This document shows, in pieces, positions 40,831-50,142 of a stretch of DNA of 62,622 nucleotides. A model generated the notes under the pieces. It saw only the letters and a list, made by a program, of their open reading frames with translations. It had not been told where the DNA came from and did not search any database. The position numbers were made by a program, and so were the translations under genes. Source of the DNA: a virus. Location of the stretch: the IMG/VR virus record IMGVR_UViG_3300043395_001957, positions 1 through 62,622 of that record; one strand, given 5' to 3'. The first letter of the stretch is position 1, and each line of letters begins with the position of its first letter.

Positions 40831-42798
40831 TTATATACTTCCCGAATATCTTGTTTTGTCTGCGTACCAGTTTTGTGATATTTCAGCATCACTTAATGCT
40901 CTATTATATGCTCTACAAATACCAACTTTTCCACTCCAGTTTCCAGCGGGTAAATCATTACCAGGCATCATTAAACTTGCAGTTGAATATAATGATGGAG
41001 AAGATGTTTCAAATTTAGTAAATCTACCAGCTTTAACACCATCAACATAGCTATATATATTTCCATCTGAATCATCCCACTTAACAACAAATTGATGCCA
41101 ACTTCCTGTTGGTGTTAAAGCAGTTTGCAATCCATCTTGATAAGTTGTTCCGAATCCAGGATTATTAAAACCTGTAACTAAAGCTGATGAGCTATATGGT
41201 GCAGTTAATTGGTCTGTATATGTAGCTATTGCATATTCAACAGGAGAAATTGTACCATTTGAGCCAACTATAAAGTTATCAAAATCAGGTGAAGGGCTTC
41301 CATAAAAAGGTCTATTAAACCAAATTTCAAATGTAGTTGCTCTAGAACTACTTACTACATTACTAAATAATCTATTAGTTAAAATAGCAGAACCCGTGAA
41401 ATCCATATACGATGAACTACTATTTGATACAAAGTTTGTACTACCAGAAATTATACTACCTGTAACTAATGAAATTAAATCAGTAATAGATGAGCCACTT
41501 CCAGGATATGATTGTGTTTTACCGAAATCGTAATATAATTGTAATGATTGCGTAACAGCAGTAGTATTAAAATTCCATATTACTTTTATTGAAGAATACA
41601 AATCAGTATTAACCAAATTACTTACACCAATTTGATTAGAAGTTTGGCTTCCAGATGCAATCGCAAATAATAAAGTTGAATCGCCATAATACGATGCAGT
41701 CCAACTAAAATTATATGTATTATCAAATTTCACATCAGTTGCAATAGTTTGAGTTCCAGTTACATATGTGGAGCCAGTAAATAAATTATTACCTGTACCT
41801 ACTGGCGATTTATTAATCACATATAATGAAGATGGAGGAGATGTTAAATCACCCATACTACCTGTTATCACATTTAAACTACTACTTAATTCCAAAATAT
41901 ATGTTTTATTAGGTGGATTAATAGTAGTAGTTGTTGTAGTAGGTGCTACAGTTGTTGTACTAGTCGTTGTAGTTGCTGCGGTAGTCGTAGTAGTTGTACC
42001 AGCAGCAGTAGTTGTTGTTGTAGTAGGAGCAGCAGTAGTAGTTGTACTAGTAGTACTCGTAGTACTTGTAGTAGTTGTACTAGTGGTGCTCGTTGTTGTT
42101 GTAGTTGGCGCAGCTGTTGTTGTTGTGCTCGTAGTACTTGTTGTAGATGTTGTAGTAGTAGTAGGAGCAAGTGTTGTAGTAGTAGTTGGACCTGCAGTTG
42201 TAGTAGTAGTAGGGCCAGCTGTTGTAGTTGTTGTTGTTACAGTTTGTGAATCAAAATCAAACAAACAAGTTATTGTTTTATTAGCTGATGCAATTACATC
42301 TTCTAATATTGGACCTAATAATTGAATCTTACACTCACCATTAGATAAGTTGTAATCATTGATTGCACGAAGGTGATAGTAATTTCCTCTCCACTCAACA
42401 ATATCATTAAGTTCCATTTTAAAATAATCAGCAAGAGGAATAATACCTTCGCAGTTTATTAAACGAGTTTTTGGATTATAAAGTAAAGATACATATGTTT
42501 CCCAATAATTTGTATAAAGAGAACCTGTTGGAGTTGTACCATATACTGCTGGTTCATTGAAGAAAAGAAGTGAACGAGAGCCCGATGTAGGGTCTTGTCC
42601 TTCATAGTTATCAAAATAAGGAAATGAAGTTACTTCTGTAGATACAACACTACCTGTATTACCGTTTGAATATCCTTGAATATAATATGTTTCACATGCT
42701 TTTAATCCATTATAGAAATAAATGTGCGGCAGGACTCTAGCAGGTGCGTAATTCACACTACTAATAAATGTCGGTATGTATATCTTATTCTTCGCCAT
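40831..42798 (-). CDS. Tail fibre/receptor-binding candidate with LamG-like domain (B)
   Basis: A 655-residue copy of the unit A LamG tail protein. The N-terminal ~190 residues are conserved (IYIPTFIS, YWETYVSLLYNPKTRLINCEGIIPLADY). The Thr linker is about twice as long (near 190-300). An extra ~110-residue domain (TYILELSSSLNVITGSMGDL onward) lies before the LamG part (SLQLYYDFGKTQSYPGSGSS, WFNRPFYG, VGICRAYNRALSDAEISQNW). The upstream gene's stop overlaps this start by one base. Probably binds host surface glycans. Confidence 0.75.
   Translation of the reverse strand: MAKNKIYIPTFISSVNYAPARVLPHIYFYNGLKACETYYIQGYSNGNTGSVVSTEVTSFPYFDNYEGQDPTSGSRSLLFFNEPAVYGTTPTGSLYTNYWETYVSLLYNPKTRLINCEGIIPLADYFKMELNDIVEWRGNYYHLRAINDYNLSNGECKIQLLGPILEDVIASANKTITCLFDFDSQTVTTTTTTAGPTTTTTAGPTTTTTLAPTTTTTSTTSTTSTTTTAAPTTTTTSTTSTTTTSTTSTTSTTTTAAPTTTTTTAAGTTTTTTAATTTTSTTTVAPTTTTTTINPPNKTYILELSSSLNVITGSMGDLTSPPSSLYVINKSPVGTGNNLFTGSTYVTGTQTIATDVKFDNTYNFSWTASYYGDSTLLFAIASGSQTSNQIGVSNLVNTDLYSSIKVIWNFNTTAVTQSLQLYYDFGKTQSYPGSGSSITDLISLVTGSIISGSTNFVSNSSSSYMDFTGSAILTNRLFSNVVSSSRATTFEIWFNRPFYGSPSPDFDNFIVGSNGTISPVEYAIATYTDQLTAPYSSSALVTGFNNPGFGTTYQDGLQTALTPTGSWHQFVVKWDDSDGNIYSYVDGVKAGRFTKFETSSPSLYSTASLMMPGNDLPAGNWSGKVGICRAYNRALSDAEISQNWYADKTRYSGSI
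41925..42240 (-). repeat. Very long Thr-codon linker of the LamG tail protein (B)
   Basis: About 315 bases of ACN repeats with TCN, GCN-CCN and AGP breaks encoding over 100 residues, the largest low-complexity tract in the window. Confidence 0.9.
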
Positions 42799-44912
42799 TA
42801 TTCACTTGCTATTGATTCAGCATTAAATACCAAGACTGTGCTTGAAATATCTGCAGTTGTTATTGTATAATAAAATGTTTTAGTATATGCTAAACCTGAA
42901 TCCAAATTGGTTACTCCACTATCGGTTGTTTTAGTGAAAGAATAAGCCACTTGAGATGAATAAGGCCCTAAAGCAGTAAATATTAATGTATCACCGGCAG
43001 CAACAGGGTATTGTAAGGTTAAACAACTTGGTGGTGAACAATCAGTTACAAGTCCTTCACCCTGTATTGCACTTGCTTGCGCAGATACAACATATGTAGT
43101 AAAGTGTCTAATAGAAGCAACTGCATCAATTCTTCTTTGGTCAATTGCAGTAGCTTGAGCTTGTGCACCAAATTCTGCATTTCTAGAAGCAAAACTACCT
43201 GAAAGACCTGTTCCTTCAAGATATATTAATGGAGAAGAAGCAAATGTAGTTTTAACATTAAACTCTCCCTGTGAGAAGAAGTTTTCAGTATCTACATAAT
43301 ATGTTTTACCATATTCTCTATTGTTTGCTTTTTGGAATTGTTGTGAAATATAATCACCATCCAATGTATCTCCAAAATTTAGTTTATTAACCGCTAAGTT
43401 GTTAGCTGGAATTACTTCAATCTTTTTATCAAGGTTAATGTATCTGTTAAAATCTTTTACTTGTCCTTCTTTGTACCATTTATTAAATTCCTCTACGATA
43501 AACTCTCTAGGTTTAGTTTTATTTGGATATATTACTAAATTAAACTTCTTTTGTATGCCCGTTATAAAATCAACTTGCTTAATACCTGTTGTTCCATATG
43601 GCATATTTGATGGTATATCTAAAACAAGGTTATCTCCACCTTGATTTACCTTTTTAATTTCTAAATAAGTATTAGAGACAGTATTGCCAGGGTTTAAAAT
43701 AACTTGGAAGTTAGAACCCCCATAGTTATCATAATCTAAATAAAATTTATATTGACCAGCTGGTAAAAGCGATGTATTAAACTCCGTTACCAATTGGAAT
43801 TTTTCAGTTTTAGTTTGTGTTGCGTTATATGTTTGTATTGTTCGCATATAACTATTAAAGTTTACTAATGCAGTTGTAGATACCAATGCTGCAGTAGTAG
43901 CATCTTTAACATGTAAATACCAAACAGGAACACCATTACCTGCGCCTGTTGATTTAACTTCAAAGTTTAATGCTAATTCACCTCTTAATCTCGATGGAAA
44001 TGCTAGAGTATATGTGCCAGCAGAATCTATATTATTTTGTGGATTATACTGAACATTATACCAAGGGAATTGTAAATCAACTGCAGCAGACATTGTGAAA
44101 TCAGTTTGTCCACTACCACTAATTGGTGCTATTCTAAACAAGCCATATGTTTCTAAATCATATTGGTCATATACAGGGTATCTCAATTGGTTATTACATA
44201 ACATATACACATTATCTAACCATTGTTGATTCCAAAAATCGCCTGTATATGTGTATCCATATGTTTCAAAGATTGCATCCCATACTTCTTTTATTCGGAT
44301 AGCAGGTTTGAAATCTTGCACACAAAGAGCACCTTCATTTGAATCTATACCAAAGAAAGATTCTTCAGGTGTAAATTGTATCTTCTGTCCATATTCTGCT
44401 AAAGGATAAACAATACTTCCACTAAAAAGATTACCACCCCAACTTGCTGATATATTAGCATAAGATGATGTGTGATTGAATTGTGCAAGTGATGCAGTTA
44501 AATCAGTAAGATAAAATCTATTAATATCTCTTGCAAATGAAGATAAACCACCAAAGATAGTTACTTCATATGAATCAATAAATTTATTTGCTATTACATT
44601 TACTTTATTAAGTTGTAAATAGCCTTGAGATAAATAAATACCATCAAAGTCCAAATAGCATGGTACTTTAGAATTGGTAGCAAATAGAAAAGGATTCTGA
44701 ATTGATATATCATACACATGCTCAAAGAATGCGTTATTCTTCTTTGTGCCAGGTACTGTAATCTGACGTGTGAAATCAGAAGGTAATACACCTAAATCAA
44801 ATAGACCTGTTACATTATCTGATATTAGTATTTCTTCATCATCAAACAAGTCCAATTGAGTTCCATTGGCAACTAACTTAAACGCAAATCCTTGTGTACT
44901 TATTATCCCCAT
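42798..44912 (-). CDS. Tail/baseplate structural protein (B)
   Basis: A 704-residue copy of 8790-10811, conserved in the first ~170 residues (VTGLFDLGVLPSDFTRQITV) and in the IPSNMPYGTTGIKQVDFITG and NLAVNKLNFGDTLD blocks. Its last ~110 residues (AQATAIDQRRIDAVASIRHF onward, ending VLVFNAESIASE) have no A counterpart and look like a separate beta domain. Ends overlap neighbours by one base. Confidence 0.7.
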   Translation of the reverse strand: MGIISTQGFAFKLVANGTQLDLFDDEEILISDNVTGLFDLGVLPSDFTRQITVPGTKKNNAFFEHVYDISIQNPFLFATNSKVPCYLDFDGIYLSQGYLQLNKVNVIANKFIDSYEVTIFGGLSSFARDINRFYLTDLTASLAQFNHTSSYANISASWGGNLFSGSIVYPLAEYGQKIQFTPEESFFGIDSNEGALCVQDFKPAIRIKEVWDAIFETYGYTYTGDFWNQQWLDNVYMLCNNQLRYPVYDQYDLETYGLFRIAPISGSGQTDFTMSAAVDLQFPWYNVQYNPQNNIDSAGTYTLAFPSRLRGELALNFEVKSTGAGNGVPVWYLHVKDATTAALVSTTALVNFNSYMRTIQTYNATQTKTEKFQLVTEFNTSLLPAGQYKFYLDYDNYGGSNFQVILNPGNTVSNTYLEIKKVNQGGDNLVLDIPSNMPYGTTGIKQVDFITGIQKKFNLVIYPNKTKPREFIVEEFNKWYKEGQVKDFNRYINLDKKIEVIPANNLAVNKLNFGDTLDGDYISQQFQKANNREYGKTYYVDTENFFSQGEFNVKTTFASSPLIYLEGTGLSGSFASRNAEFGAQAQATAIDQRRIDAVASIRHFTTYVVSAQASAIQGEGLVTDCSPPSCLTLQYPVAAGDTLIFTALGPYSSQVAYSFTKTTDSGVTNLDSGLAYTKTFYYTITTADISSTVLVFNAESIASE

Positions 44913-46090
44913 TAGATTATCAATTTATATGCTTGACCCCAATTGAAATCAAATGAATATTGTATTACTTTATCTACAACACCAGTTTTAAATGTAATTG
45001 AAGATGTGTTTATAGTAATAGGTCTTAACTTAACAGGGTTAGTGCTTTCATCGTATATCCAATATACTTCATCAGCTACTAACAATTGTTTGAATATTTC
45101 GTTGTATGCTTCATCAACCCAATCGGTTTGAACTGATATTGCTTGTTTGGAGTCGGCTATATAATTGAGAACCGAACTATCGTAATTATTGTAACTCAAA
45201 GTAGATGCTCCCCAAGTACCTAATTGTGGCTGGTAAGTTCTTCTTTCAGTATTGAATGATTGTCTATTAACCATATTAAAGTTAAACCAATCAAATTGTC
45301 CGTATCTATTTTTCCATTTAATACGGATATTAGGATACTTTTGATTACAAACTATATCGTAAGTCATTGGACTACCAATAGCCAATCCGCCTGCTGCATA
45401 TGGTTGTACAGTAAAATATGTTAAACCTGATGTAGATAATGGGAATCCACTTTGTTGTGGTCCTATTGGGTATTGTTTAATCTGACCAGTTGTTGCAGAA
45501 GTTGCACTTAACGAAAAATCAGCCGTACCTAAATTTGATGTATATGTAATTTTAACTGGTATATCACCACCTCCAGTAGTGCCTACATAAACACCTGCAG
45601 TACCTTTGTTTTCAGCTAATACTGATTGTGATGCTGGTCCATCAGTCATTAATGGCCAAAATTCAGTTTTTGAGAATATAGCTTGTCCTATTGGTTCTTG
45701 AAACAAACCATAACCATCTAATGCTTTATATGTAGATGATTTAACATGCGAACCGGTTGTATATGTACTTCCTGAAAGATATTGCCAATAGAAATCACAA
45801 GCAAAGTATTCAACGCTTGATGTGTTTGCTTGTGCTAAATCAGTTAAGGTAGAATTGATGATTCTATTTAAATCAAAAATACCATTCAGTGCAAGATTAG
45901 GATACTTTGTTAAAGTATAATCTGCAACCGAACCCGAATCAGTAAGTGAACCAGTCCAATAATATAATTCTGCAACATACTGAAATCCTTCACTAGCAAC
46001 TATCGCAGTATTACTTTCATTTAATGAAAATATTATTGGTGATTGCGCCAATGATACAGTAGCTGGTGTTTGTACAATAGATAAAGCCAT
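44912..46090 (-). CDS. Minor tail protein, unknown family (B)
   Basis: A 392-residue copy of 10813-11982 with the same MALSIVQTPA start, FDLNRIINSTLTDL, DGYGLFQEPIGQ, FWPLMTDGP, KNRYGQFDW and GQAYKLII ends; the residues around 170-235 differ. A GGTTAAATA element precedes it. Confidence 0.65.
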   Translation of the reverse strand: MALSIVQTPATVSLAQSPIIFSLNESNTAIVASEGFQYVAELYYWTGSLTDSGSVADYTLTKYPNLALNGIFDLNRIINSTLTDLAQANTSSVEYFACDFYWQYLSGSTYTTGSHVKSSTYKALDGYGLFQEPIGQAIFSKTEFWPLMTDGPASQSVLAENKGTAGVYVGTTGGGDIPVKITYTSNLGTADFSLSATSATTGQIKQYPIGPQQSGFPLSTSGLTYFTVQPYAAGGLAIGSPMTYDIVCNQKYPNIRIKWKNRYGQFDWFNFNMVNRQSFNTERRTYQPQLGTWGASTLSYNNYDSSVLNYIADSKQAISVQTDWVDEAYNEIFKQLLVADEVYWIYDESTNPVKLRPITINTSSITFKTGVVDKVIQYSFDFNWGQAYKLII

Positions 46091-46107
46091 TAGATTTAAA
46101 TCTTTAC

Positions 46108-46116
46108 TATTTAACC
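46108..46116 (-). promoter_or_regulatory. GGTTAAATA element before the minor tail gene (B)
   Basis: TGGTTAAATA on the minus strand 17 bases before the ATG, with TTAC 14 bases upstream, as in unit A at 12000-12008. Confidence 0.45.
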
Positions 46117-46142
46117 ATCTAAAATCGTTTTGTAATTGATGA

Positions 46143-46550
46143 TTATGTTTTAGCTCTAACTGCTTCTCTTATTTCTTCAGCAATTGCTTTACCAACTGCT
46201 TTTGTATATGATTTTATAGCGTTTTTGACAGCACTATCTTTATATGCTTTTTCAGCGTAATCAAAGTGTTGTGGATATCTTCTTTTAAGTTTTGCAGTCC
46301 TACCATTACCGCTTCCGTATGGTTTATTCCAATACTTACCATAAGTAGCTCCAGGAGGTGCAAAATAAAATGTAATAGTCGCATCACCATTTGTATCAAA
46401 TTTAACCATTCTATCAGGCGTATTGTACTGACGTATGGTATTACGAAGATTGCCCGTATCTCGTGGTGCAAGTTTAGAACCTACATTACGAATTGTTTTA
46501 GCAACATTCTTTAATGGTTGTTTTATTTGGGATATGTTTTTAATAGCCAT
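46143..46550 (-). CDS. HK97 gp10-like tail completion protein (B)
   Basis: A 135-residue copy of 12035-12442 from the ATG at 46550 (TAATG overlap). APRDTGNLRNTIRQY and YFAPPGATYGKYW are identical to A; differences lie at GNGRTAKLKRRYPQHF and in the helical tail. Confidence 0.75.
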   Translation of the reverse strand: MAIKNISQIKQPLKNVAKTIRNVGSKLAPRDTGNLRNTIRQYNTPDRMVKFDTNGDATITFYFAPPGATYGKYWNKPYGSGNGRTAKLKRRYPQHFDYAEKAYKDSAVKNAIKSYTKAVGKAIAEEIREAVRAKT

Positions 46551-47119
46551 TAGCAAACAGGATTAGGATACGAGCCCGATGGTAATAAGTTAAATAAGCA
46601 ACGAGGTCTATCGTTGTGTGTTACCAATGTGAATGTAGCTACATGTCCTGCTAATCCGTTATTAAATCTTTCTATAAATGGCTCACATACAATATCACCT
46701 TCAATATCAAATGCTGAAACTGAATATGCTGTGTAAGAAGTTAAATCATTTATAATTGCCAATGAGTTTGCAAGAATATCTACATAATCATTAACACCAT
46801 AAAAATCTATGGTTTGCTTATTGTATGTGGTTTCCGTAACATTTGCCGGTCTACCACTTTCGTTATCTTTATTTTTAATTTTGTCAGCAATTACTAATTG
46901 TATCTCATGTCTAGTCGTGCTATCCGTAATTGTAGTAGATAGAATGTTTACATTTCCTAATGGATACATAGGAAACTCTCTATCATCTACTTCTTGAATA
47001 TCACCCGTAGTTACTTTAGTAATCTGCGGATGGTTAGTCATTATTGTTTCAAAATAATCTAACGCATTATAGTAGAGTGTATAGTTTACTCCTTGGTTGT
47101 ATCTTAAATAATTTGACAT
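46550..47119 (-). CDS. Neck/tail terminator candidate (B)
   Basis: A 189-residue copy of 12442-12987. It is eight residues longer because of an insert (GRPANVTETTYN) in the loop after NKDNES, the only clearly variable part. Confidence 0.6.
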   Translation of the reverse strand: MSNYLRYNQGVNYTLYYNALDYFETIMTNHPQITKVTTGDIQEVDDREFPMYPLGNVNILSTTITDSTTRHEIQLVIADKIKNKDNESGRPANVTETTYNKQTIDFYGVNDYVDILANSLAIINDLTSYTAYSVSAFDIEGDIVCEPFIERFNNGLAGHVATFTLVTHNDRPRCLFNLLPSGSYPNPVC

Positions 47120-47128
47120 ATTCTAAAT

Positions 47129-47641
47129 TTAAAGTTGGACCCCAGAAAAGTACTGATTGGTTTGGTCTGGATAAATCTGTGTTTGATTTCCAACACTTTC
47201 CAAATATTGTGGAAGGTCTTGCGAATATGAAATACAGAAGTTTTGTAATCTCAACGCCCAATAGTCAGCATTCGTTTGTGCTTGTTGTTTAAGGTAATCT
47301 ATCTCCGCTTTAGTTGGAGCGACGCCTTGCTCACTCTGTTGCTTCACAGCACCATTTGATTTGAACTGAATAGAACTGAATGGAATATATTCTACGCAAG
47401 TGTACCATACAAGTGATGGTTTTACATAATCTTCCATTAATTCGTAATATCTGCCAGTAAATGGATTACCTGCTTCAATTTCTGCTGCAAGATAATCGTA
47501 AAGAACTGTACCTAAAAGGTTTTTCAAATACTTTATTTGTGCAGTATAAATAAACGGAAGTAATGCATCTGCATCCAATGAACCCTGTAAAGGTGTTGTC
47601 TTTATAATATCGTTACGAGATATAAATAGCGCTATTGCCAT
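47129..47641 (-). CDS. Head-tail adaptor (connector) candidate (B)
   Basis: A 170-residue copy of 12994-13506, same length, with the CVEYIPFSSIQFKSNGAVKQ core identical. Lies directly after the portal gene. Confidence 0.65.
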   Translation of the reverse strand: MAIALFISRNDIIKTTPLQGSLDADALLPFIYTAQIKYLKNLLGTVLYDYLAAEIEAGNPFTGRYYELMEDYVKPSLVWYTCVEYIPFSSIQFKSNGAVKQQSEQGVAPTKAEIDYLKQQAQTNADYWALRLQNFCISYSQDLPQYLESVGNQTQIYPDQTNQYFSGVQL

Positions 47642-47653
47642 GTCTTAATAATT

Positions 47654-48949
47654 TTAATTTTCAGTTGTATATTCTCTTGAGAAGAAAGCTGGTTTAACAA
47701 ACTTTTCAATTGGTTGGTCGGGCTTTATCTCTTGCACATCGGTTGTTGTTTCATCTTTAGTAGTTGCAGGATTCTCCATAGCATCATTTGTATCTTCTTC
47801 AACTTCTGCTACAGTCTGACCTGTTTGTTCTGCTTGCTCTGAAAGGATAGCCAATGGAGTTAATTGCTCAAAGTATAATTCTATTTCACTACCATATCCA
47901 CCTTCTCTTAAAATATAATCTAATGAATTAAGAATTAGATTTTGGAAAGGTGCAATTGTCATTGTTTGTAAGATACTAAATGCAGTTTTCATTTCTTCTG
48001 ATTGAGAAGAGAATCCGTTTGATTGAGTTCTGATACCAAATAATAATGGTGATGTAATTCTATGTGCTACGAGTATTCTATCTTGTGCGTATTCTGCTAC
48101 ATATCTAAACTTCTCATGCAGATTATCAATATTTACTACATCAATTGTTGGTTTAGTAGCAGGGTCATCGTTAAATGATAACATAAACTTACCGGCGTTA
48201 TTTGTACCTGTAAATTTAGCGTATAGTAAATCTTCTATTGTTTGTCTTTCTTCAGGAGCAGGTACACCATTGTTCATATTCAACATTACCATTGGTAAGA
48301 AACCATTCTCTATGTTGTTTATGTGTAAGTTAGATAATTCTGCTTCTACTAATGAGAACTGCATCGCAGATACCCAATCAGGCAAACTATAATAATATAA
48401 GTTAGGCGAATAATTCTTTAACCAAAACAATTCCATCTTTTCTGATGATGTTCCGAAAGCAGGAATCTTTTTCTTATCTCTAATCTTTCTTTGGTCACTC
48501 CAATCTACACAATAGTAATAGTTTTGGATACGAGGTGTATCATATATCTTTTCAGCACGAAGTGTTTGAACTGGCACATGATAAATCTTAATTATTTTTG
48601 TATGTTCATCATTCCAATAAATTTGAAATGCTGCATTACCAAATAGTTTTAAATCAAATGCTGCTCTCTTAACATCTTCCTGTGGTAATAAGCGATTTAG
48701 AGTATCATTAAACGCTTCATCTTTGGAATATAAACCTTTACCATAGATTAAATCAGCAATACCTTCTATACATGCCGCATTCGTTGTAGATGTATTGTAG
48801 CAAAGGTTAACTGCTTGAAAGAAATCATCTTGTCCATAGACACCGAATGGCACCCATGTGTAACGGCTTTTAATATCCTCTGTGATTATCGGCAGTGTGT
48901 TTTGTCCGTTGCCTACATTTACTACTGAAAAATTTGTTTGTCCTTTCAT
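47654..48949 (-). CDS. Portal protein (B)
   Basis: A 431-residue copy of 13510-14811. Conserved WVPFGVYGQDDFFQAVNLCYN, ADLIYGKGLYSKDE, EDVKRAAFDLKLFGNAAFQIYWND, AEYAQDRILVAHRITSPLLFGIRT and the SSQSEEMKTAFSILQTMTIAPFQ helix. Variation is limited to the termini. Confidence 0.85.
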   Translation of the reverse strand: MKGQTNFSVVNVGNGQNTLPIITEDIKSRYTWVPFGVYGQDDFFQAVNLCYNTSTTNAACIEGIADLIYGKGLYSKDEAFNDTLNRLLPQEDVKRAAFDLKLFGNAAFQIYWNDEHTKIIKIYHVPVQTLRAEKIYDTPRIQNYYYCVDWSDQRKIRDKKKIPAFGTSSEKMELFWLKNYSPNLYYYSLPDWVSAMQFSLVEAELSNLHINNIENGFLPMVMLNMNNGVPAPEERQTIEDLLYAKFTGTNNAGKFMLSFNDDPATKPTIDVVNIDNLHEKFRYVAEYAQDRILVAHRITSPLLFGIRTQSNGFSSQSEEMKTAFSILQTMTIAPFQNLILNSLDYILREGGYGSEIELYFEQLTPLAILSEQAEQTGQTVAEVEEDTNDAMENPATTKDETTTDVQEIKPDQPIEKFVKPAFFSREYTTEN

Positions 48950-48952
48950 ATA

Positions 48953-49453
48953 TTATGGTATTGTCGTTGTTGTTGTAGTCGGTGCTAATGTGGTTGTAGT
49001 AGTTGGTGAAGCAGTTGTAGTTGTAGTAGCTGGTGCTGCTTGGTCCCAATACTTAAATGTATTATTAGTATCCGCACTTATAAATGTTTCCTCATATGGT
49101 ATTTGGTTTACATAATCAGGTTTTTCTACTGATTGTGATGCAAATACTTGCAAAGAACCATGCCATACCGGGTCTAAATAAGTAAATGGTGTTGTTGATG
49201 ATGTAATAGCAGGTGTTAAGAACATTCTATACTCATCACCTATATTTACAGTCAATGCAATATCCAAATCAAAAGATATATCAACCATGCTTTCGCATTG
49301 GTTATAAGACCATTGACCAGGACTATTTAAAAAAGAATAGTTCTCTTGCGTAAGCATGTTTTGAACATCAACTCTTAAATAGTTACTGCCAGACGGTATT
49401 TGAGCCGTTCTTATCGTGTAATTATTGTATCCTCCGAGAAAATATGTTAGCAT
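48953..49453 (-). CDS. Small virion protein with Thr-linker tail (B)
   Basis: A 166-residue version of 14813-15175. The first ~125 residues are homologous (MLTYFLGGYNNYTIRTAQIP, CESMVDI, SQSVEKPDYVNQIPYEE). After that it adds KYWDQAAPATTTTTASPTTT-type repeats and stops inside the repeat, with no domain after it. The A copy ends before the repeat. Acquisition of a linker without a cargo domain is unusual. Confidence 0.7.
   Translation of the reverse strand: MLTYFLGGYNNYTIRTAQIPSGSNYLRVDVQNMLTQENYSFLNSPGQWSYNQCESMVDISFDLDIALTVNIGDEYRMFLTPAITSSTTPFTYLDPVWHGSLQVFASQSVEKPDYVNQIPYEETFISADTNNTFKYWDQAAPATTTTTASPTTTTTLAPTTTTTTIP
48958..49040 (-). repeat. Terminal Thr/Pro repeat of the small virion protein (B)
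   Basis: ACN tract with ASP and LAP breaks forming the very C-terminus of the gene; same sequence type as the linkers near 39200 and 42000. Confidence 0.8.
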
Positions 49454-49471
49454 TATCTTTATGTTATCTGG

Positions 49472-49502
49472 TATTTAACAATCAATTATGTGGAAATAGT
49501 AA
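49472..49502 (-). promoter_or_regulatory. Bipartite late-type promoter candidate before the portal block (B)
   Basis: TTAC, exactly 18 bases, TGTTAAATA on the minus strand, immediately downstream of the tube terminator, as in unit A. Confidence 0.6.
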
Positions 49503-49506
49503 GCAA

Positions 49507-49540
49507 ATAAAAAACCCCACTCAATTAAGAGTAGGGTTTA
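49507..49540 (-). terminator. Rho-independent terminator after capsid/tube genes (B)
   Basis: Same stem AAACCCTACTC / GAGTGGGGTTT, TTAATT loop and T tail as in unit A. The surrounding ~45 bases are identical between the units. Confidence 0.9.
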
Positions 49541-49563
49541 ATATTTTTATAATGCTATACTGA

Positions 49564-50112
49564 TTAGCTATTAGTTCCGTACACAACGGTTGGGTTTGAA
49601 CCACCCAATCCTGCGAATGGATTTGTTTGAGTTGAACCGCTGATGAATGCTGCTGGTAATTTCTCCTGACCAGTGAATGTTACAGAATAACCATAAAGGT
49701 CTCCCATAGCTGCACCTGTCTGAATTGTTCCTGCGGTTACATCTGCACCTTCTTGCTCACCAACTAACAAAGCATCTCCGTTCATAGTGTGAACTACGAT
49801 TTGAGGTCTACCGTATGCCATCAATTTCAATTGAGTGGTCATTTCGTTAGTCAACTTCTTTAAGTTCAATACTAACTCCTGATTGAAGAATGTAGTTCCA
49901 TTCTCTCTAGAAGTATTCACGGTTTCAGTATATGCACTAGTACCTTTTAATTGGTAATAATAAACTGTACTTCCCGATGGGAACGCAGTTACTTCACCAC
50001 TTCCGTTTTTAGTGAAAGACCCGGTAGTATAGTTTAAGAAGTACACGCCGGCTAAGCCACCGATACTATCTTTACATACTTCGTTTCTTCCAGCTGATAA
50101 GTTACAAGCCAT
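49564..50112 (-). CDS. Major tail tube protein candidate (B)
   Basis: A 182-residue near-copy of 15295-15846. The only notable change is at the C-terminus (FAGLGGSNPTVVYGTNS here). Same GYSVTFTGQEKLPAAF segment and downstream terminator. Confidence 0.7.
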   Translation of the reverse strand: MACNLSAGRNEVCKDSIGGLAGVYFLNYTTGSFTKNGSGEVTAFPSGSTVYYYQLKGTSAYTETVNTSRENGTTFFNQELVLNLKKLTNEMTTQLKLMAYGRPQIVVHTMNGDALLVGEQEGADVTAGTIQTGAAMGDLYGYSVTFTGQEKLPAAFISGSTQTNPFAGLGGSNPTVVYGTNS

Positions 50113-50142
50113 ATTCTGTTAATTTAAAATGTTAGTTAATGA

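Noticed and set aside
38581-42798. Diversity-generating retroelement acting on the tail genes
   Set aside because: No reverse transcriptase and no template/variable repeat pair with adenine-biased changes; variation lies in linker repeats and whole domains.
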